The notes under the pieces: model-generated
What the model was told of the DNA's origin: nothing
The model's input: only the letters and a program-made list of their open reading frames with translations
Database searches by the model: none
Position numbers and translations under genes: made by a program
Shown: positions 1 to 8,015 of the stretch, one piece after another
Layout: each line of letters opens with the position of its first letter
How positions within the stretch are numbered: the first letter of the stretch is position 1
Origin: Colivivens sp963645405
GTDB lineage: Bacteria; Bacteroidota; Bacteroidia; Bacteroidales; Bacteroidaceae
Direction: 5' to 3'
DNA: 20,146 nt
Assembly: GCA_963645405.1 (NCBI GenBank)
Contig: CAVISR010000056.1
Span: 1-20,146 of the forward strand

Positions 1-56
1 ATTTTCTGCCCCTTTTGTCGCAGGTCCGTCCGGGCTTGGTCGGGGCGCCGGATTTC

Positions 57-122
57 TCTGACTGGGAAAAATGTTTTTTCTGACCGGGAAAAAAATTTTC
101 CCTGACTGGGGAGCGGTTTTGC
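57..122. repeat. 22-bp degenerate tandem repeat, 3 clear units
   Basis: TCTGACTGGG at 57, TCTGACCGGG at 79 and CCTGACTGGG at 101 are spaced exactly 22 bp apart, each followed by a run of A then T in the first two units. A weaker fourth unit may begin at 35 (CTTGGTCGGGG), differing from the first only by transitions. The period equals that of the array after atpE (1171). Confidence 0.8.
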
Positions 123-181
123 CCTCTCCGGAGGGGGCTTTGTGAATCACAGTGCAAAGTTACGACATGGGGTGAGGGGCG

Positions 182-221
182 TTCTTACTTTTTCTTACTT
201 TTTCTTACTTTTTCTTACTTT
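182..221. repeat. Perfect 10-bp tandem repeat, 4 copies
   Basis: Four head-to-tail copies of TTCTTACTTT. The period equals about one helical turn, and the + strand is almost pure pyrimidine apart from one A per unit. It lies about 325 bp upstream of the V-ATPase promoter. Copy number could vary by slippage. Confidence 0.9.
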
Positions 222-277
222 TTTCCTGAAAAAAATTTGAAGGTTGAAAATGTAGACTGAAATAATGTTTTACGTTA

Positions 278-304
278 GCCATCCGGATGGGAGCGCCGGA
301 TGGC
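278..304. other. Inverted repeat / hairpin
   Basis: GCCATCCGG (278-286) and CCGGATGGC (296-304) form a perfect 9-bp stem around a 9-nt loop. There is no T-run on either side, so it is not a standard intrinsic terminator. It could be a protein site or an RNA structure in a transcript reading in from the left. Confidence 0.6.
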
Positions 305-546
305 AACATAACCCCAACCCCCAAAACATTTTTGCTGGTTCCTATTTCCGCCCATTTTCTATTAATTCAGCAGCGTTGAGGTCATGAAATCAGCTGCATG
401 CTTTTTCTCTTGATTCATGTCGTGCTTTGCAATTTGTATTTGGCAATTCGGTGTTTGCCGTACCATAATTGTCTTTGTTTTGTGGCTCAAGTCAATAAAA
501 TCGGGACTAATTTCATCGATTAACTTTTTCGTTGGAAAAAAATCAT

Positions 547-554
547 TATATTTG
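547..554 (+). promoter_or_regulatory. Bacteroidota-type promoter -7 element of the V-ATPase operon
   Basis: TATATTTG matches the Bacteroidota sigma-ABfr -7 consensus TAnnTTTG. The -33 region is only a T-run (525-529), so it is a weak match to TTTG. Transcription would begin near 561, leaving a leader of about 22 nt before the ATG at 583. This placement rules out the longer reading frame beginning with TTG at 532, which would overlap the promoter. Confidence 0.7.
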
Positions 555-582
555 TACGCTGAAAAAAAACAAGCAGTCGTAT

Positions 583-1176
583 ATGGAAAGTAAAATACAA
601 GAACTGACAGATAAACTTCTTAACGAGGGTATCGAAAAGGGAAAGGCAGAGGCTGAGAAAATCGTTTCTGCAGCAAAGGTTGAGTCGGCTAAAATCATTG
701 ATGATGCCAAGGCGCAGGCAGACGGAATTGTTGCTGCTGCCAAGAAAGAGGCTGATGCTTTGAATGCTAATACTAAATCGGAGTTGAAGATGTATGCCGG
801 CCAGGCGCTAAGCGCTTTGAAGACTGAGGTGGTGAATGTCTTGACTGACTCCAGTGTGAATGAGGTCGTGAAGGCTGTTGTGGCTGACAAGGCTTTCATG
901 AATCAGTTTATTCTGAAACTTGCCGAGAAATGGGGCGCGCAGGAGGATATTGTCATCTCTACAGAGGATGCTGAAAGCCTCAAGGCGGTGTTCGTTTCCA
1001 AAGCAAAGTCTTTGCTTGACAAGGGGGTGAAGATTCAGGGAGTGCACGGACAGGATACACTGTTCACTATCGAACCTGCAGACGGTTCGTACAAAGTGAA
1101 TTTCGGCGAGAAGGAATTCGATGACTACTTCAAGTCGTTCCTCCGTCCACAGCTTGTTGACTTGCTCTCGAAGTAA
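583..1176 (+). CDS. atpE: V-type ATP synthase subunit E (peripheral stalk)
   Basis: 197-residue protein of the V/A-type ATPase E subunit family, which forms the peripheral stalk holding the catalytic A3B3 head against rotation. Residues about 1-85 are a long charged, alanine-rich helix with repeated Glu-Lys-Ala segments, as expected for the coiled-coil stalk. The C-terminal half is the mixed alpha/beta domain that binds the head. ATG at 583 is chosen because the promoter -7 element lies at 547-554; an upstream in-frame TTG at 532 would precede the likely transcription start. It is the first gene of the operon, with a 188-bp spacer to the next. Its stop codon lies in the first unit of a 22-bp tandem repeat. 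The partner subunit G/H is not visible nearby. The family call rests on helix character and operon context. Confidence 0.85.
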   Translation: MESKIQELTDKLLNEGIEKGKAEAEKIVSAAKVESAKIIDDAKAQADGIVAAAKKEADALNANTKSELKMYAGQALSALKTEVVNVLTDSSVNEVVKAVVADKAFMNQFILKLAEKWGAQEDIVISTEDAESLKAVFVSKAKSLLDKGVKIQGVHGQDTLFTIEPADGSYKVNFGEKEFDDYFKSFLRPQLVDLLSK

Positions 1177-1280
1177 TATGCAATTACCCGTAAAGTAATA
1201 TGCAATTACCCGCAGGATAAAATGCAATTACTTGCAAGGTGAAGTGCGATTACCCGCAAGGCAAGACGCAGTTTGCTCTC
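1171..1280. repeat. 22-bp tandem repeat covering the atpE stop codon, 4-5 units
   Basis: Units begin at 1171, 1193, 1215, 1237 and, more diverged, 1259. Units one and two differ at one base of 22. The core is ATGCAATTACCCG. The first unit contains the final Lys and TAA stop of atpE. TTGCTCTC plus AAGTAA of the gene end (1163-1176) reappears at 1273-1286, as if the array is bounded by copies of the gene tail. Confidence 0.85.
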
Positions 1281-1308
1281 CAAGTAAAAATGTAGAAGTA
1301 AGATGCCT

Positions 1309-1323
1309 TTATATATTATATAA
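1309..1323. other. AT-only palindrome in the atpE-DUF2764 spacer
   Basis: TTATATA-T-TATATAA is a perfect 15-bp palindrome about 40 bp upstream of the next start codon. In RNA it would be a weak A-U hairpin. It could affect mRNA processing or translation, or be chance in AT-rich DNA. Confidence 0.4.
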
Positions 1324-1364
1324 GGTGTGATGTCATTACTGTTTGAATTGAGAATTAACCAAAG

Positions 1365-2204
1365 ATGGGACATTATTATTGTTTGATGGCAGGCTTGCCT
1401 GAGATATCCCTGGCGGAAACGAAACAGGCGAGGACTGTTGGTGAGCTGAAGGATGAATGCTGTGGTGCGCTTACTGACCAGGACACGAAGCTGCTCTATT
1501 ATTTCTTCCTGAGGTATGATTGTCTGAACTTAGTTAAGCTTCTTAAGGACCCCAATGCGGAAATCAGTTTGTATGGCAATTTTGTGCTTGAACAGTATCA
1601 GGATTTGATTAAGTCGGCAAAGGACATGAACTTCAATGTCCATCGTTTCCCTTCTTTCATGTCGGAATATGCGCGTAACTTTGAGTACAACAGTCAGAGT
1701 TCAAGCTATTTCCCCGAGGATGCGATGATGCTGGCATACTATCAGTTTGCGATGAAATGTCCGAACGGATTGATTTCCAACTGGTACACCTTCAATTTCA
1801 ATATCACCAACATCCTCACAGGGCTTATTGCCAAGAGGAACGGACTGAATGTGGCTGACTATATACTGGGCGACAATGAGGTGACAGAGATGATCAGGAC
1901 TAACAACACGAGGGACTTTGAATTGACCCGTGAGTACGATTATGTTGCCGACCTGATGAAGATTGCCGAGGAAACCGACCCTGTCATGAAGGAAAAGGAT
2001 ATGGATGCTTTCAGGTGGACTTGGTTGGACGAGAATGCGATGACCGACATTTTCTCCATCGAAGCACTCTTTGCCTATTTCTGTAAGTTGGAAATACTTG
2101 AGCGTTGGAAAATGCTTGATGTGGAAGAAGGCAAAGCCAAATTCAGGCAAATCATCGAGAATCTCCGCGGTGAGGCTAAGGTGCCGGAGGAATTCATCAA
2201 GTAA
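1365..2204 (+). CDS. DUF2764 family protein, candidate V-ATPase subunit C equivalent
   Basis: 279-residue soluble, mostly helical protein with many aromatic residues and no signal peptide or membrane segment. The N-terminus (Met-Gly-His-Tyr-Tyr) and body match DUF2764, a family found in bacterial V-ATPase operons of Bacteroidota. It sits between subunits E and A, the position of ntpC in Enterococcus, and no other subunit C is visible. I infer that it plays the part of subunit C, the funnel-shaped cap linking the central shaft to the K ring; this is not shown by sequence alone. The start is ATG 1365 after an A-rich leader. Its 3' end, including the stop codon, is the first unit of a 36-37-bp triplicate repeat. 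The family call is good, the function inferred. Confidence 0.8.
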   Translation: MGHYYCLMAGLPEISLAETKQARTVGELKDECCGALTDQDTKLLYYFFLRYDCLNLVKLLKDPNAEISLYGNFVLEQYQDLIKSAKDMNFNVHRFPSFMSEYARNFEYNSQSSSYFPEDAMMLAYYQFAMKCPNGLISNWYTFNFNITNILTGLIAKRNGLNVADYILGDNEVTEMIRTNNTRDFELTREYDYVADLMKIAEETDPVMKEKDMDAFRWTWLDENAMTDIFSIEALFAYFCKLEILERWKMLDVEEGKAKFRQIIENLRGEAKVPEEFIK

Positions 2205-2288
2205 GAATGAAGCTAGGGTGCCGGAGGAATTCATGAAGAAGGAATGATGCCAGGTGCCAGAAGAATTTATTGAACAAGAAAATAATAG
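2180..2288. repeat. 36-37-bp tandem triplicate covering the DUF2764 stop codon
   Basis: Units begin at 2180, 2217 and 2253. The 18-base head GGTGCCGGAGGAATTCAT is identical in units one and two. Unit three differs at three positions, all transitions (G to A, G to A, C to T). Unit one is coding (the last residues of DUF2764 and TAA 2202-2204); units two and three are in the spacer before atpA. Confidence 0.92.
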
Positions 2289-2297
2289 ATATAAATT

Positions 2298-4049
2298 ATG
2301 ACTAAAGGAACTGTTAAAGGCGTTATAGCCAACATGGTAACTCTTGGAGTCGACGGTCCGGTGTCTCAGGGTGAGATTTGCTACATCGAGACAGGTGGCG
2401 ACCGGCTTATGGCTGAAGTTATTAAGGTTGTAGGCTCTGATGTGTACGTCCAGGTATTCGAGTCCACCCGTGGACTGAAAGTCGGTTCTCCCGCTGATTT
2501 CACTGGCCACATGCTTGAGGTGAAACTTGCCCCGGGTATGTTGTCAAAGAATTTTGACGGCTTGCAGAATGACCTCAACAAGATGGAAGGTGTATTCCTC
2601 AAGCGTGGACAGTACACCAATCCGCTGGACGAAGATCGTATTTGGGATTTCAAGCCGCTGGTGAAGGTGGGTGATACTGTGCAATCGTCTGACTGGCTTG
2701 GAACAGTTGAAGAGAATTCCCAGCCATTGAAAATCATGGTGCCGTTCCAGATGGAAGGCAAGGCACGCGTGAAGACAATAGCATCTGCCGGACAGTATAA
2801 GATAACTGACACAATCGCAGTACTGACAAAGGAAAATGGCGAGGAACTGACGGTCAACATGATTCAGCATTGGCCAGTGAAGTACGCCATGACCAATTAT
2901 AAGGAAAAACCGCGTCCGTTCAAATTGCTTGAGACCGGAGTGCGCACGATAGACACATTCAATCCAATCGTTGAAGGTGGAACCGGCTTTATCCCCGGTC
3001 CGTTCGGAACAGGAAAGACAGTCTTGCAGCATGCAATATCAAAGCAGGCAGAGGCCGACATCGTTATCATTGCAGCCTGCGGTGAGCGTGCGAATGAGGT
3101 TGTGGAAATCTTCACCGAATTCCCTGAGTTGGTCGACCCGCATACCGGACGCAAGTTGATGGAGCGTACCATCATCATTGCCAACACGTCAAACATGCCA
3201 GTTGCTGCCCGTGAGGCTTCAGTCTACACGGCAATGACAATGGCAGAGTACTACAGGTCGATGGGATTGCGCGTGCTGCTCATGGCAGACTCAACATCGC
3301 GTTGGGCCCAGGCATTGCGTGAGATGTCCAACCGTATGGAGGAACTTCCTGGACCTGATGCCTTCCCTATGGACTTGGGAGCGCTCATCAGTAACTTCTA
3401 CGGCCGTGCAGGATATGTTTACCTGAACAACGGAGAGGTTGGTTCGGTTACGTTCATCGGAACCGTGTCGCCAGCAGGAGGTAACCTGAAGGAACCGGTG
3501 ACAGAGAACACCAAGAAGGTAGCCCGTTGCTTCTACGGACTGGAGCAGGACCGTGCCGACAAGAAGCGCTATCCGGCAGTCAATCCGATAGATTCATATT
3601 CAAAATATCTTGAGTATCCTGAATTCAAGGAATACGTGGCAAAGAAAATCAATGACCAGTGGATACCGAAGGTGATGGCATTGAAGACCCGTATGCAGCG
3701 AGGAAAGGAAATCTCTGAGCAAATCAACATCTTGGGCGACGACGGTGTGCCAGTGGACTATCACGAGACATTCTGGAAGTCGGAGGTCATCGACTATGTG
3801 CTTCTCCAGCAGGATGCATTCGATGAGGTGGATGCCATGACATCGCTTGAGCGTCAGGAAGAGATTCTGGACTTGGTGACCGAGATTTGTGAGGTGGATT
3901 ATCAGTTCGACAACTTCCTCGATGTGGTTGACTTCTTCAAGAAGATGATAAACTTGTGTAAACAAATGAACTATTCTGCCTACAAGTCAGAGCAGTACAA
4001 TGACTATGTAAGCCAGATTAAGGATATGATAAAACCTCATAAAGCATAA
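2298..4049 (+). CDS. atpA: V-type ATP synthase catalytic subunit A
   Basis: 583 residues, the normal length for V/A-type catalytic subunits. Together with B it forms the A3B3 head that hydrolyses or makes ATP on the cytoplasmic side. The N-terminal beta-barrel (about 1-75) is followed by the A-specific insertion (about 110-190), the nucleotide domain and the C-terminal helical domain. The Walker A motif GPFGTGKT is at 234-241, the catalytic Gly-Glu-Arg at 262-264, and the Walker B strand ends at Asp331 (LLMAD). All residues needed for catalysis appear intact. The ATG at 2298 follows an A/T-rich leader. Only 5 bp separate it from atpB, so the two are probably translated together. Confidence 0.97.
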   Translation: MTKGTVKGVIANMVTLGVDGPVSQGEICYIETGGDRLMAEVIKVVGSDVYVQVFESTRGLKVGSPADFTGHMLEVKLAPGMLSKNFDGLQNDLNKMEGVFLKRGQYTNPLDEDRIWDFKPLVKVGDTVQSSDWLGTVEENSQPLKIMVPFQMEGKARVKTIASAGQYKITDTIAVLTKENGEELTVNMIQHWPVKYAMTNYKEKPRPFKLLETGVRTIDTFNPIVEGGTGFIPGPFGTGKTVLQHAISKQAEADIVIIAACGERANEVVEIFTEFPELVDPHTGRKLMERTIIIANTSNMPVAAREASVYTAMTMAEYYRSMGLRVLLMADSTSRWAQALREMSNRMEELPGPDAFPMDLGALISNFYGRAGYVYLNNGEVGSVTFIGTVSPAGGNLKEPVTENTKKVARCFYGLEQDRADKKRYPAVNPIDSYSKYLEYPEFKEYVAKKINDQWIPKVMALKTRMQRGKEISEQINILGDDGVPVDYHETFWKSEVIDYVLLQQDAFDEVDAMTSLERQEEILDLVTEICEVDYQFDNFLDVVDFFKKMINLCKQMNYSAYKSEQYNDYVSQIKDMIKPHKA

Positions 4050-4054
4050 TTACT

Positions 4055-5377
4055 ATGGCAAAAGCATTTCAAAAAGTATATACAAAAATCAGCCAGATCA
4101 CAAAAGCCACTTGTTCATTGAAAGCCACAGGCGTGGGCTATGATGAACTGGCACGAATAGACGGTAAGCTTGCACAGGTAGTAAAGATTGCAGGCGATGA
4201 GGTTACGCTTCAGGTGTTTGAAGGAACTGGAGGCATACCTACCAATGCCGAGGTGGTGTTCCTCGGAAAGTCACCGTCGTTGAAGGTGAGCGACCAGTTG
4301 GCAGGACGTTTCTTCAATGCTTATGGCGAACCGATTGACGGTGGACCTGAGATTGAAGGAAAGGAAGTGGAGATTGGCGGACCTTCAGTCAACCCAGTAC
4401 GCCGTAAGCAACCAAGTGAACTGATTGCCACGGGTATTGCCGGCATCGACCTTAACAACACCCTGGTGTCAGGACAGAAGATTCCGTTCTTTGCCGACCC
4501 AGACCAACCGTTCAATGAAGTGATGGCTTTGGTGGCATTGCGTGCCAAGGCCGACAAGATTATTCTTGGCGGTATGGGTATGACAAACGATGACTATTAC
4601 TTCTTCCGCAACACATTCTCAAATGCAGGTGCACTCGACCGTATCATCAGTTTTATGAATACGACAGAGGACCCGGCAGTGGAGCGTTTGCTTGTTCCCG
4701 ACATGGCTCTTTCCGCAGCTGAGTATTTCGCAGTGGAGAAACATGAGAAAGTGCTTGTCCTGCTTACGGACATGACATCCTATGCCGATTCACTTGCGAT
4801 AGTCAGCAACCGTATGGACCAGATTCCGTCGAAGGACTCAATGCCTGGTTCTCTCTATTCCGACCTCGCAAAGATCTACGAGAAGGCAGTGCAGTTCCCG
4901 GACGAGGCCGGTGGCGGTTCAATAACCATCATTGCCGTTACCACACTGGCAGGAGGCGACATCACACATGCAGTGCCTGACAACACAGGTTACATCACAG
5001 AGGGTCAGCTCTATCTGCGCCGCGATTCAGACATAGGCAAGGTCATTGTCGACCCATTCCGCTCACTTTCACGTCTGAAGCAGTTGGTTGCAGGAAAGAA
5101 GACACGCAAGGACCACAGCCAGGTCATGAATGCAGCCATCCGACTCTATTCAGATGCAGCCAATGCAAAGACCAAGTTGGAGAACGGTTTCGACCTGACC
5201 GACTACGACAACCGCTGCCTGAAGTTCGCGAAGGATTATGCCAGCCAGCTCTTGGCAATTGATGTCGACCTGGATACAACAGAGATGCTCGATGTGACAT
5301 GGGGACTATTCAAGAAGTACTTTACATTGGAAGAGGTGAACATCAAGAAAGAGTTTACCGATATCTATTGGAAGTAG
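4055..5377 (+). CDS. atpB: V-type ATP synthase regulatory subunit B
   Basis: 440-residue non-catalytic head subunit that alternates with A. The region where a P-loop would lie (about 139-158, SGQKIPFFADPDQPFNE) has no GxxxxGK(T/S), as expected for a B subunit. The C-terminal RSLSRL motif (336-341) is present; its second Arg (340) corresponds to the arginine finger that reaches the A-subunit active site in Enterococcus. It ends in a helical domain typical of the family. It lies between atpA (5-bp gap) and atpD (40-bp gap), in the standard A-B-D order. Nothing odd is seen. Confidence 0.96.
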   Translation: MAKAFQKVYTKISQITKATCSLKATGVGYDELARIDGKLAQVVKIAGDEVTLQVFEGTGGIPTNAEVVFLGKSPSLKVSDQLAGRFFNAYGEPIDGGPEIEGKEVEIGGPSVNPVRRKQPSELIATGIAGIDLNNTLVSGQKIPFFADPDQPFNEVMALVALRAKADKIILGGMGMTNDDYYFFRNTFSNAGALDRIISFMNTTEDPAVERLLVPDMALSAAEYFAVEKHEKVLVLLTDMTSYADSLAIVSNRMDQIPSKDSMPGSLYSDLAKIYEKAVQFPDEAGGGSITIIAVTTLAGGDITHAVPDNTGYITEGQLYLRRDSDIGKVIVDPFRSLSRLKQLVAGKKTRKDHSQVMNAAIRLYSDAANAKTKLENGFDLTDYDNRCLKFAKDYASQLLAIDVDLDTTEMLDVTWGLFKKYFTLEEVNIKKEFTDIYWK

Positions 5378-5417
5378 TGAAGTTGGTTTTTACATGTGAT
5401 TATTCGAAAACTCAGTT

Positions 5418-6059
5418 ATGGCAATAAAGTTTCAATATAACAAAACGTCGCTTCAGCAGATAGAAAAGCAACTGAAGATGCGGCAACGTACCTTGCCTAT
5501 CATCAAAAGCAAGGAGACAGCCCTGCGTCTGGAAGTTAAGAAGACAAAGAAGGAAGCCGACGAACTCAACAACCGTTTGGAGGAGCAAATCAAGGGCTAT
5601 GAGTCCATGTATGCTCTCTGGGGCGAGTTTGATGCTTCGTTGGTTGCCTTGAAGGACGTAGAGATGGACGTGAGGAAGATAGCTGGCGTAAGAGTGCCGG
5701 TTCTCACCAATATCCGTCTTGAAGTGAAGCCCTTCGGACTGTTCAGTTCTCCCAAGTGGTACTTTGACGGAATCAACCTCCTTCAGGGACTTGCCAAGAC
5801 CGCAGTCGAACACGAATTCGTTGTTGCAAAACTTGGTTTGCTCGATCACGCCCGACGCAAGACAACCCAAAAGGTGAACCTTTTCGAGAAAGTGCAGATT
5901 CCTGGTTATCAGGAGGCAATACGCAAGATCAAGCGCTTTATGGAAGACGAGGAAAACCTCTCGAAGTCATCGCAGAAGATTCTGAAGGCTTTGCAGCAGA
6001 AGCGCAAGGAAGACGATGCATCTGAGGCAGAAGAACAAGATAAGGAGGAACAAGTATGA
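5418..6059 (+). CDS. atpD: V-type ATP synthase subunit D (central shaft)
   Basis: 213-residue rotor shaft subunit. Long N-terminal (about 8-65) and C-terminal (about 140-200) charged helices form the antiparallel coiled coil that turns inside the A3B3 head; a short globular section lies between them. The N-terminus, with Asn-Lys-Thr-Ser-Leu followed by a helix ending in KSKE, is typical of the D family. The C-terminal tail is unusually acidic (Glu/Asp-rich from about 197). The TGA stop overlaps the ATG of the next gene by 4 bp (ATGA at 6056-6059), suggesting coupled translation. The usual shaft partner, subunit F, is not seen in the window. Confidence 0.95.
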   Translation: MAIKFQYNKTSLQQIEKQLKMRQRTLPIIKSKETALRLEVKKTKKEADELNNRLEEQIKGYESMYALWGEFDASLVALKDVEMDVRKIAGVRVPVLTNIRLEVKPFGLFSSPKWYFDGINLLQGLAKTAVEHEFVVAKLGLLDHARRKTTQKVNLFEKVQIPGYQEAIRKIKRFMEDEENLSKSSQKILKALQQKRKEDDASEAEEQDKEEQV

Positions 6060-7921
6060 TAAAGAAGATGAAGAAATTCCTGTTCCTTGTTACAAGTAAG
6101 GAATACGAACAGTTTATTGAATCGATTCGGACGATTGGGGTGGTTCATGTGGATGAACTCCAAAAAGGAGCCACCAGCGATGAACTCCAGTCGGCTCTTT
6201 CTCTTGCTGAACGCTATAAGAAAGTACTTGCAGCGCTCGATTTTGCTGCAAAGACATACACTGCCGAGAATTCCGGTGTGACTCTTGATGTCGACACGTC
6301 TTCGGCTACAGCTCTCGTTGCATTTGTCGAGAAGTTGGAAGAAGAGGAACTTGCCTGCAGGCATAAGTTGGATGATGTGGAGAAGAACATCGCAACGCTC
6401 ACTCCATGGGGAGAGTTCGATTGGGAGAATATCCGGAGCCTTGAGAGTCAGGGATACACCACTTCTTTCTATGTCTGCTCTTCAAAGTCATTCAAGAAAG
6501 AGTGGGAGGACAACTACTTTGCCACTCGCGTGAATGATGTCGATGGCAAGACCTATTTCATGACATTCTCAAAGGAAAAGCCGGAAATCACGGCTGAAGC
6601 CCTGGTGATGCCTGAGAGGAAACTCTCCGAATACAAGGCAGAGAAGCATAGACTGGAGGCTGAAGAGGCACTGATACACGACCGCATGCTGCTTGTGGAG
6701 CAGAAGTACAAGGACGTTGTTCTTGCAGGCCAGACAGCCAACGAGAATGATGTGTCGTTGTCGAAAGTGCATCTGAGTCATGAATCGATAGCCGATGATG
6801 CAGTGCGTCTGCTTGTAGGTTGGGTTCTTGACGAGAAGAAAGATGCTGTGGTTGACTACCTGGAGAAGGAACATATCTTCTATGAGATGTCCGACCCCGA
6901 CTTCGACGACAATGTGCCTATCAAGATACACGACAATAAGTTCGCTTCGCTCTTCGAACCGATTCTGAGGATGTATTCGTTGCCGAACTATCACGACATC
7001 GACCCGCTTCCGATGTTTGCCCCGTTCTTCATGCTGTTCTTCGGCATGTGTATGGGCGATGCAGGCTACGGACTCATTATTATGACCATCAGTCTGATTG
7101 TGTGTGCTCTGAAGCCCGACTTCAAGAAGTTCGGTCTGTTGGGTGCTTTCCTTGGCGGCATGACCATCGTCTGCGGACTCGTGACCGGATCATGCTTCGG
7201 AATCGACCTTTCAGCAGTCGACTGGGAATGGTTGAAGCCAATGCAGCCTTATTTCGTGAACGACAGTCTGAAGGACAAGTTCCTTGGCTACTCACCGATG
7301 ATGGTGATATCCGTCTTCGTGGGACTGGTGCAGGTGCTGCTCGGTATGGTCATGGCAGGTTGCAAGGCAGTGAAGAACTACGGTTTCATGTTCGGAATCG
7401 GAAAATTCTCATGGGTATTGGCTCTGGTGAGCGCAACTCTCCTCTTCGGTCTCCCGGTCTTCGGTTTCGTATGGCCCGTATTCATGCAGTACATATTCTA
7501 TGCGTTGATAGCAGTGTCGTGTGTGGGAATATTCTTCCTCAACACACCCGACGTGTACAACAAACCGATAGTAGGAACAGTGAAGAACCTTGGTTCGGGA
7601 GTGTGGGCAGTCTATGGCATGGCAACAGGTTTGCTTGGTGACCTCTTGAGTTACATCCGTCTGTTTGCCTTGGGACTTACCGGAGGAATCTTGGGAAGCG
7701 TGTTCAATTCGTTGGCAATCGACCTCACGTCGTCGATGCCTTGGGTAGTCCGCTGGCTTCCGTTGGTGATTATCCTTCTGCTTGGTCACGGCATCAACTT
7801 CGCTCTGTGTATGATTTCTTCGTTCGTCCATCCAATGCGACTCACGTTCGTGGAGTACTTCAAGAATGCAGAGTTTGAGGGCGGAGGAACAGAGTACAAA
7901 CCATTCAAGATAAAGAAATAA
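6056..7921 (+). CDS. atpI: V-type ATP synthase subunit I (membrane stator, a-subunit)
   Basis: 621-residue membrane subunit that forms the ion half-channels against the K ring and connects to the peripheral stalk. Residues about 1-310 are cytoplasmic and alpha/beta or coiled-coil in character. From about 318 onward there are seven to eight hydrophobic segments, starting with MFAPFFMLFFGMCMGD. The essential arginine that faces the ring carboxylate is Arg535 in SYIRLFALGL. A conserved glycine-rich GDAGYG follows the first membrane segment. It overlaps atpD by 4 bp and is 94 bp from atpK. Length and layout are normal, slightly short of archaeal homologues. Confidence 0.96.
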   Translation: MIKKMKKFLFLVTSKEYEQFIESIRTIGVVHVDELQKGATSDELQSALSLAERYKKVLAALDFAAKTYTAENSGVTLDVDTSSATALVAFVEKLEEEELACRHKLDDVEKNIATLTPWGEFDWENIRSLESQGYTTSFYVCSSKSFKKEWEDNYFATRVNDVDGKTYFMTFSKEKPEITAEALVMPERKLSEYKAEKHRLEAEEALIHDRMLLVEQKYKDVVLAGQTANENDVSLSKVHLSHESIADDAVRLLVGWVLDEKKDAVVDYLEKEHIFYEMSDPDFDDNVPIKIHDNKFASLFEPILRMYSLPNYHDIDPLPMFAPFFMLFFGMCMGDAGYGLIIMTISLIVCALKPDFKKFGLLGAFLGGMTIVCGLVTGSCFGIDLSAVDWEWLKPMQPYFVNDSLKDKFLGYSPMMVISVFVGLVQVLLGMVMAGCKAVKNYGFMFGIGKFSWVLALVSATLLFGLPVFGFVWPVFMQYIFYALIAVSCVGIFFLNTPDVYNKPIVGTVKNLGSGVWAVYGMATGLLGDLLSYIRLFALGLTGGILGSVFNSLAIDLTSSMPWVVRWLPLVIILLLGHGINFALCMISSFVHPMRLTFVEYFKNAEFEGGGTEYKPFKIKK

Positions 7922-8015
7922 AGAAATCCCATATTAATAACCAGGATTCTCGTGCCGTGTATAGCCCTTCTCATGGGTGGCAGAGTTAATCCATCAAAAA
8001 CAAATCAATTAAATT

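Larger units (their letters stand above)
1..546. other. Non-coding stretch upstream of the V-ATPase operon
   Basis: No convincing gene is seen on either strand. The stretch holds a 22-bp degenerate tandem repeat (57-122), a perfect 10-bp repeat in four copies (182-221), a 9-bp stem hairpin (278-304), and a short degenerate direct repeat at 429-457 in which GCAATTTGTATTTG is followed by GCAATTCGGTGTTTG. The right end leads into the operon promoter at 547. The left part may be the 3' spacer of a gene outside the window, but that cannot be seen. Confidence 0.6.

Noticed and set aside
532..582. Longer N-terminus for V-ATPase subunit E from a TTG start
   Set aside because: The promoter -7 element at 547-554 lies inside it; ATG 583 has a normal leader and gives the usual protein length.
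1171..1280. Possible CRISPR array because of regular short repeats
   Set aside because: The units are directly tandem with no unique spacers, are degenerate, and include the stop codon of a gene.
7048..7641. 197-codon open frame inside atpI
   Set aside because: It is out of frame with a well-supported membrane subunit and shows Arg/Cys-rich composition typical of shadow frames.
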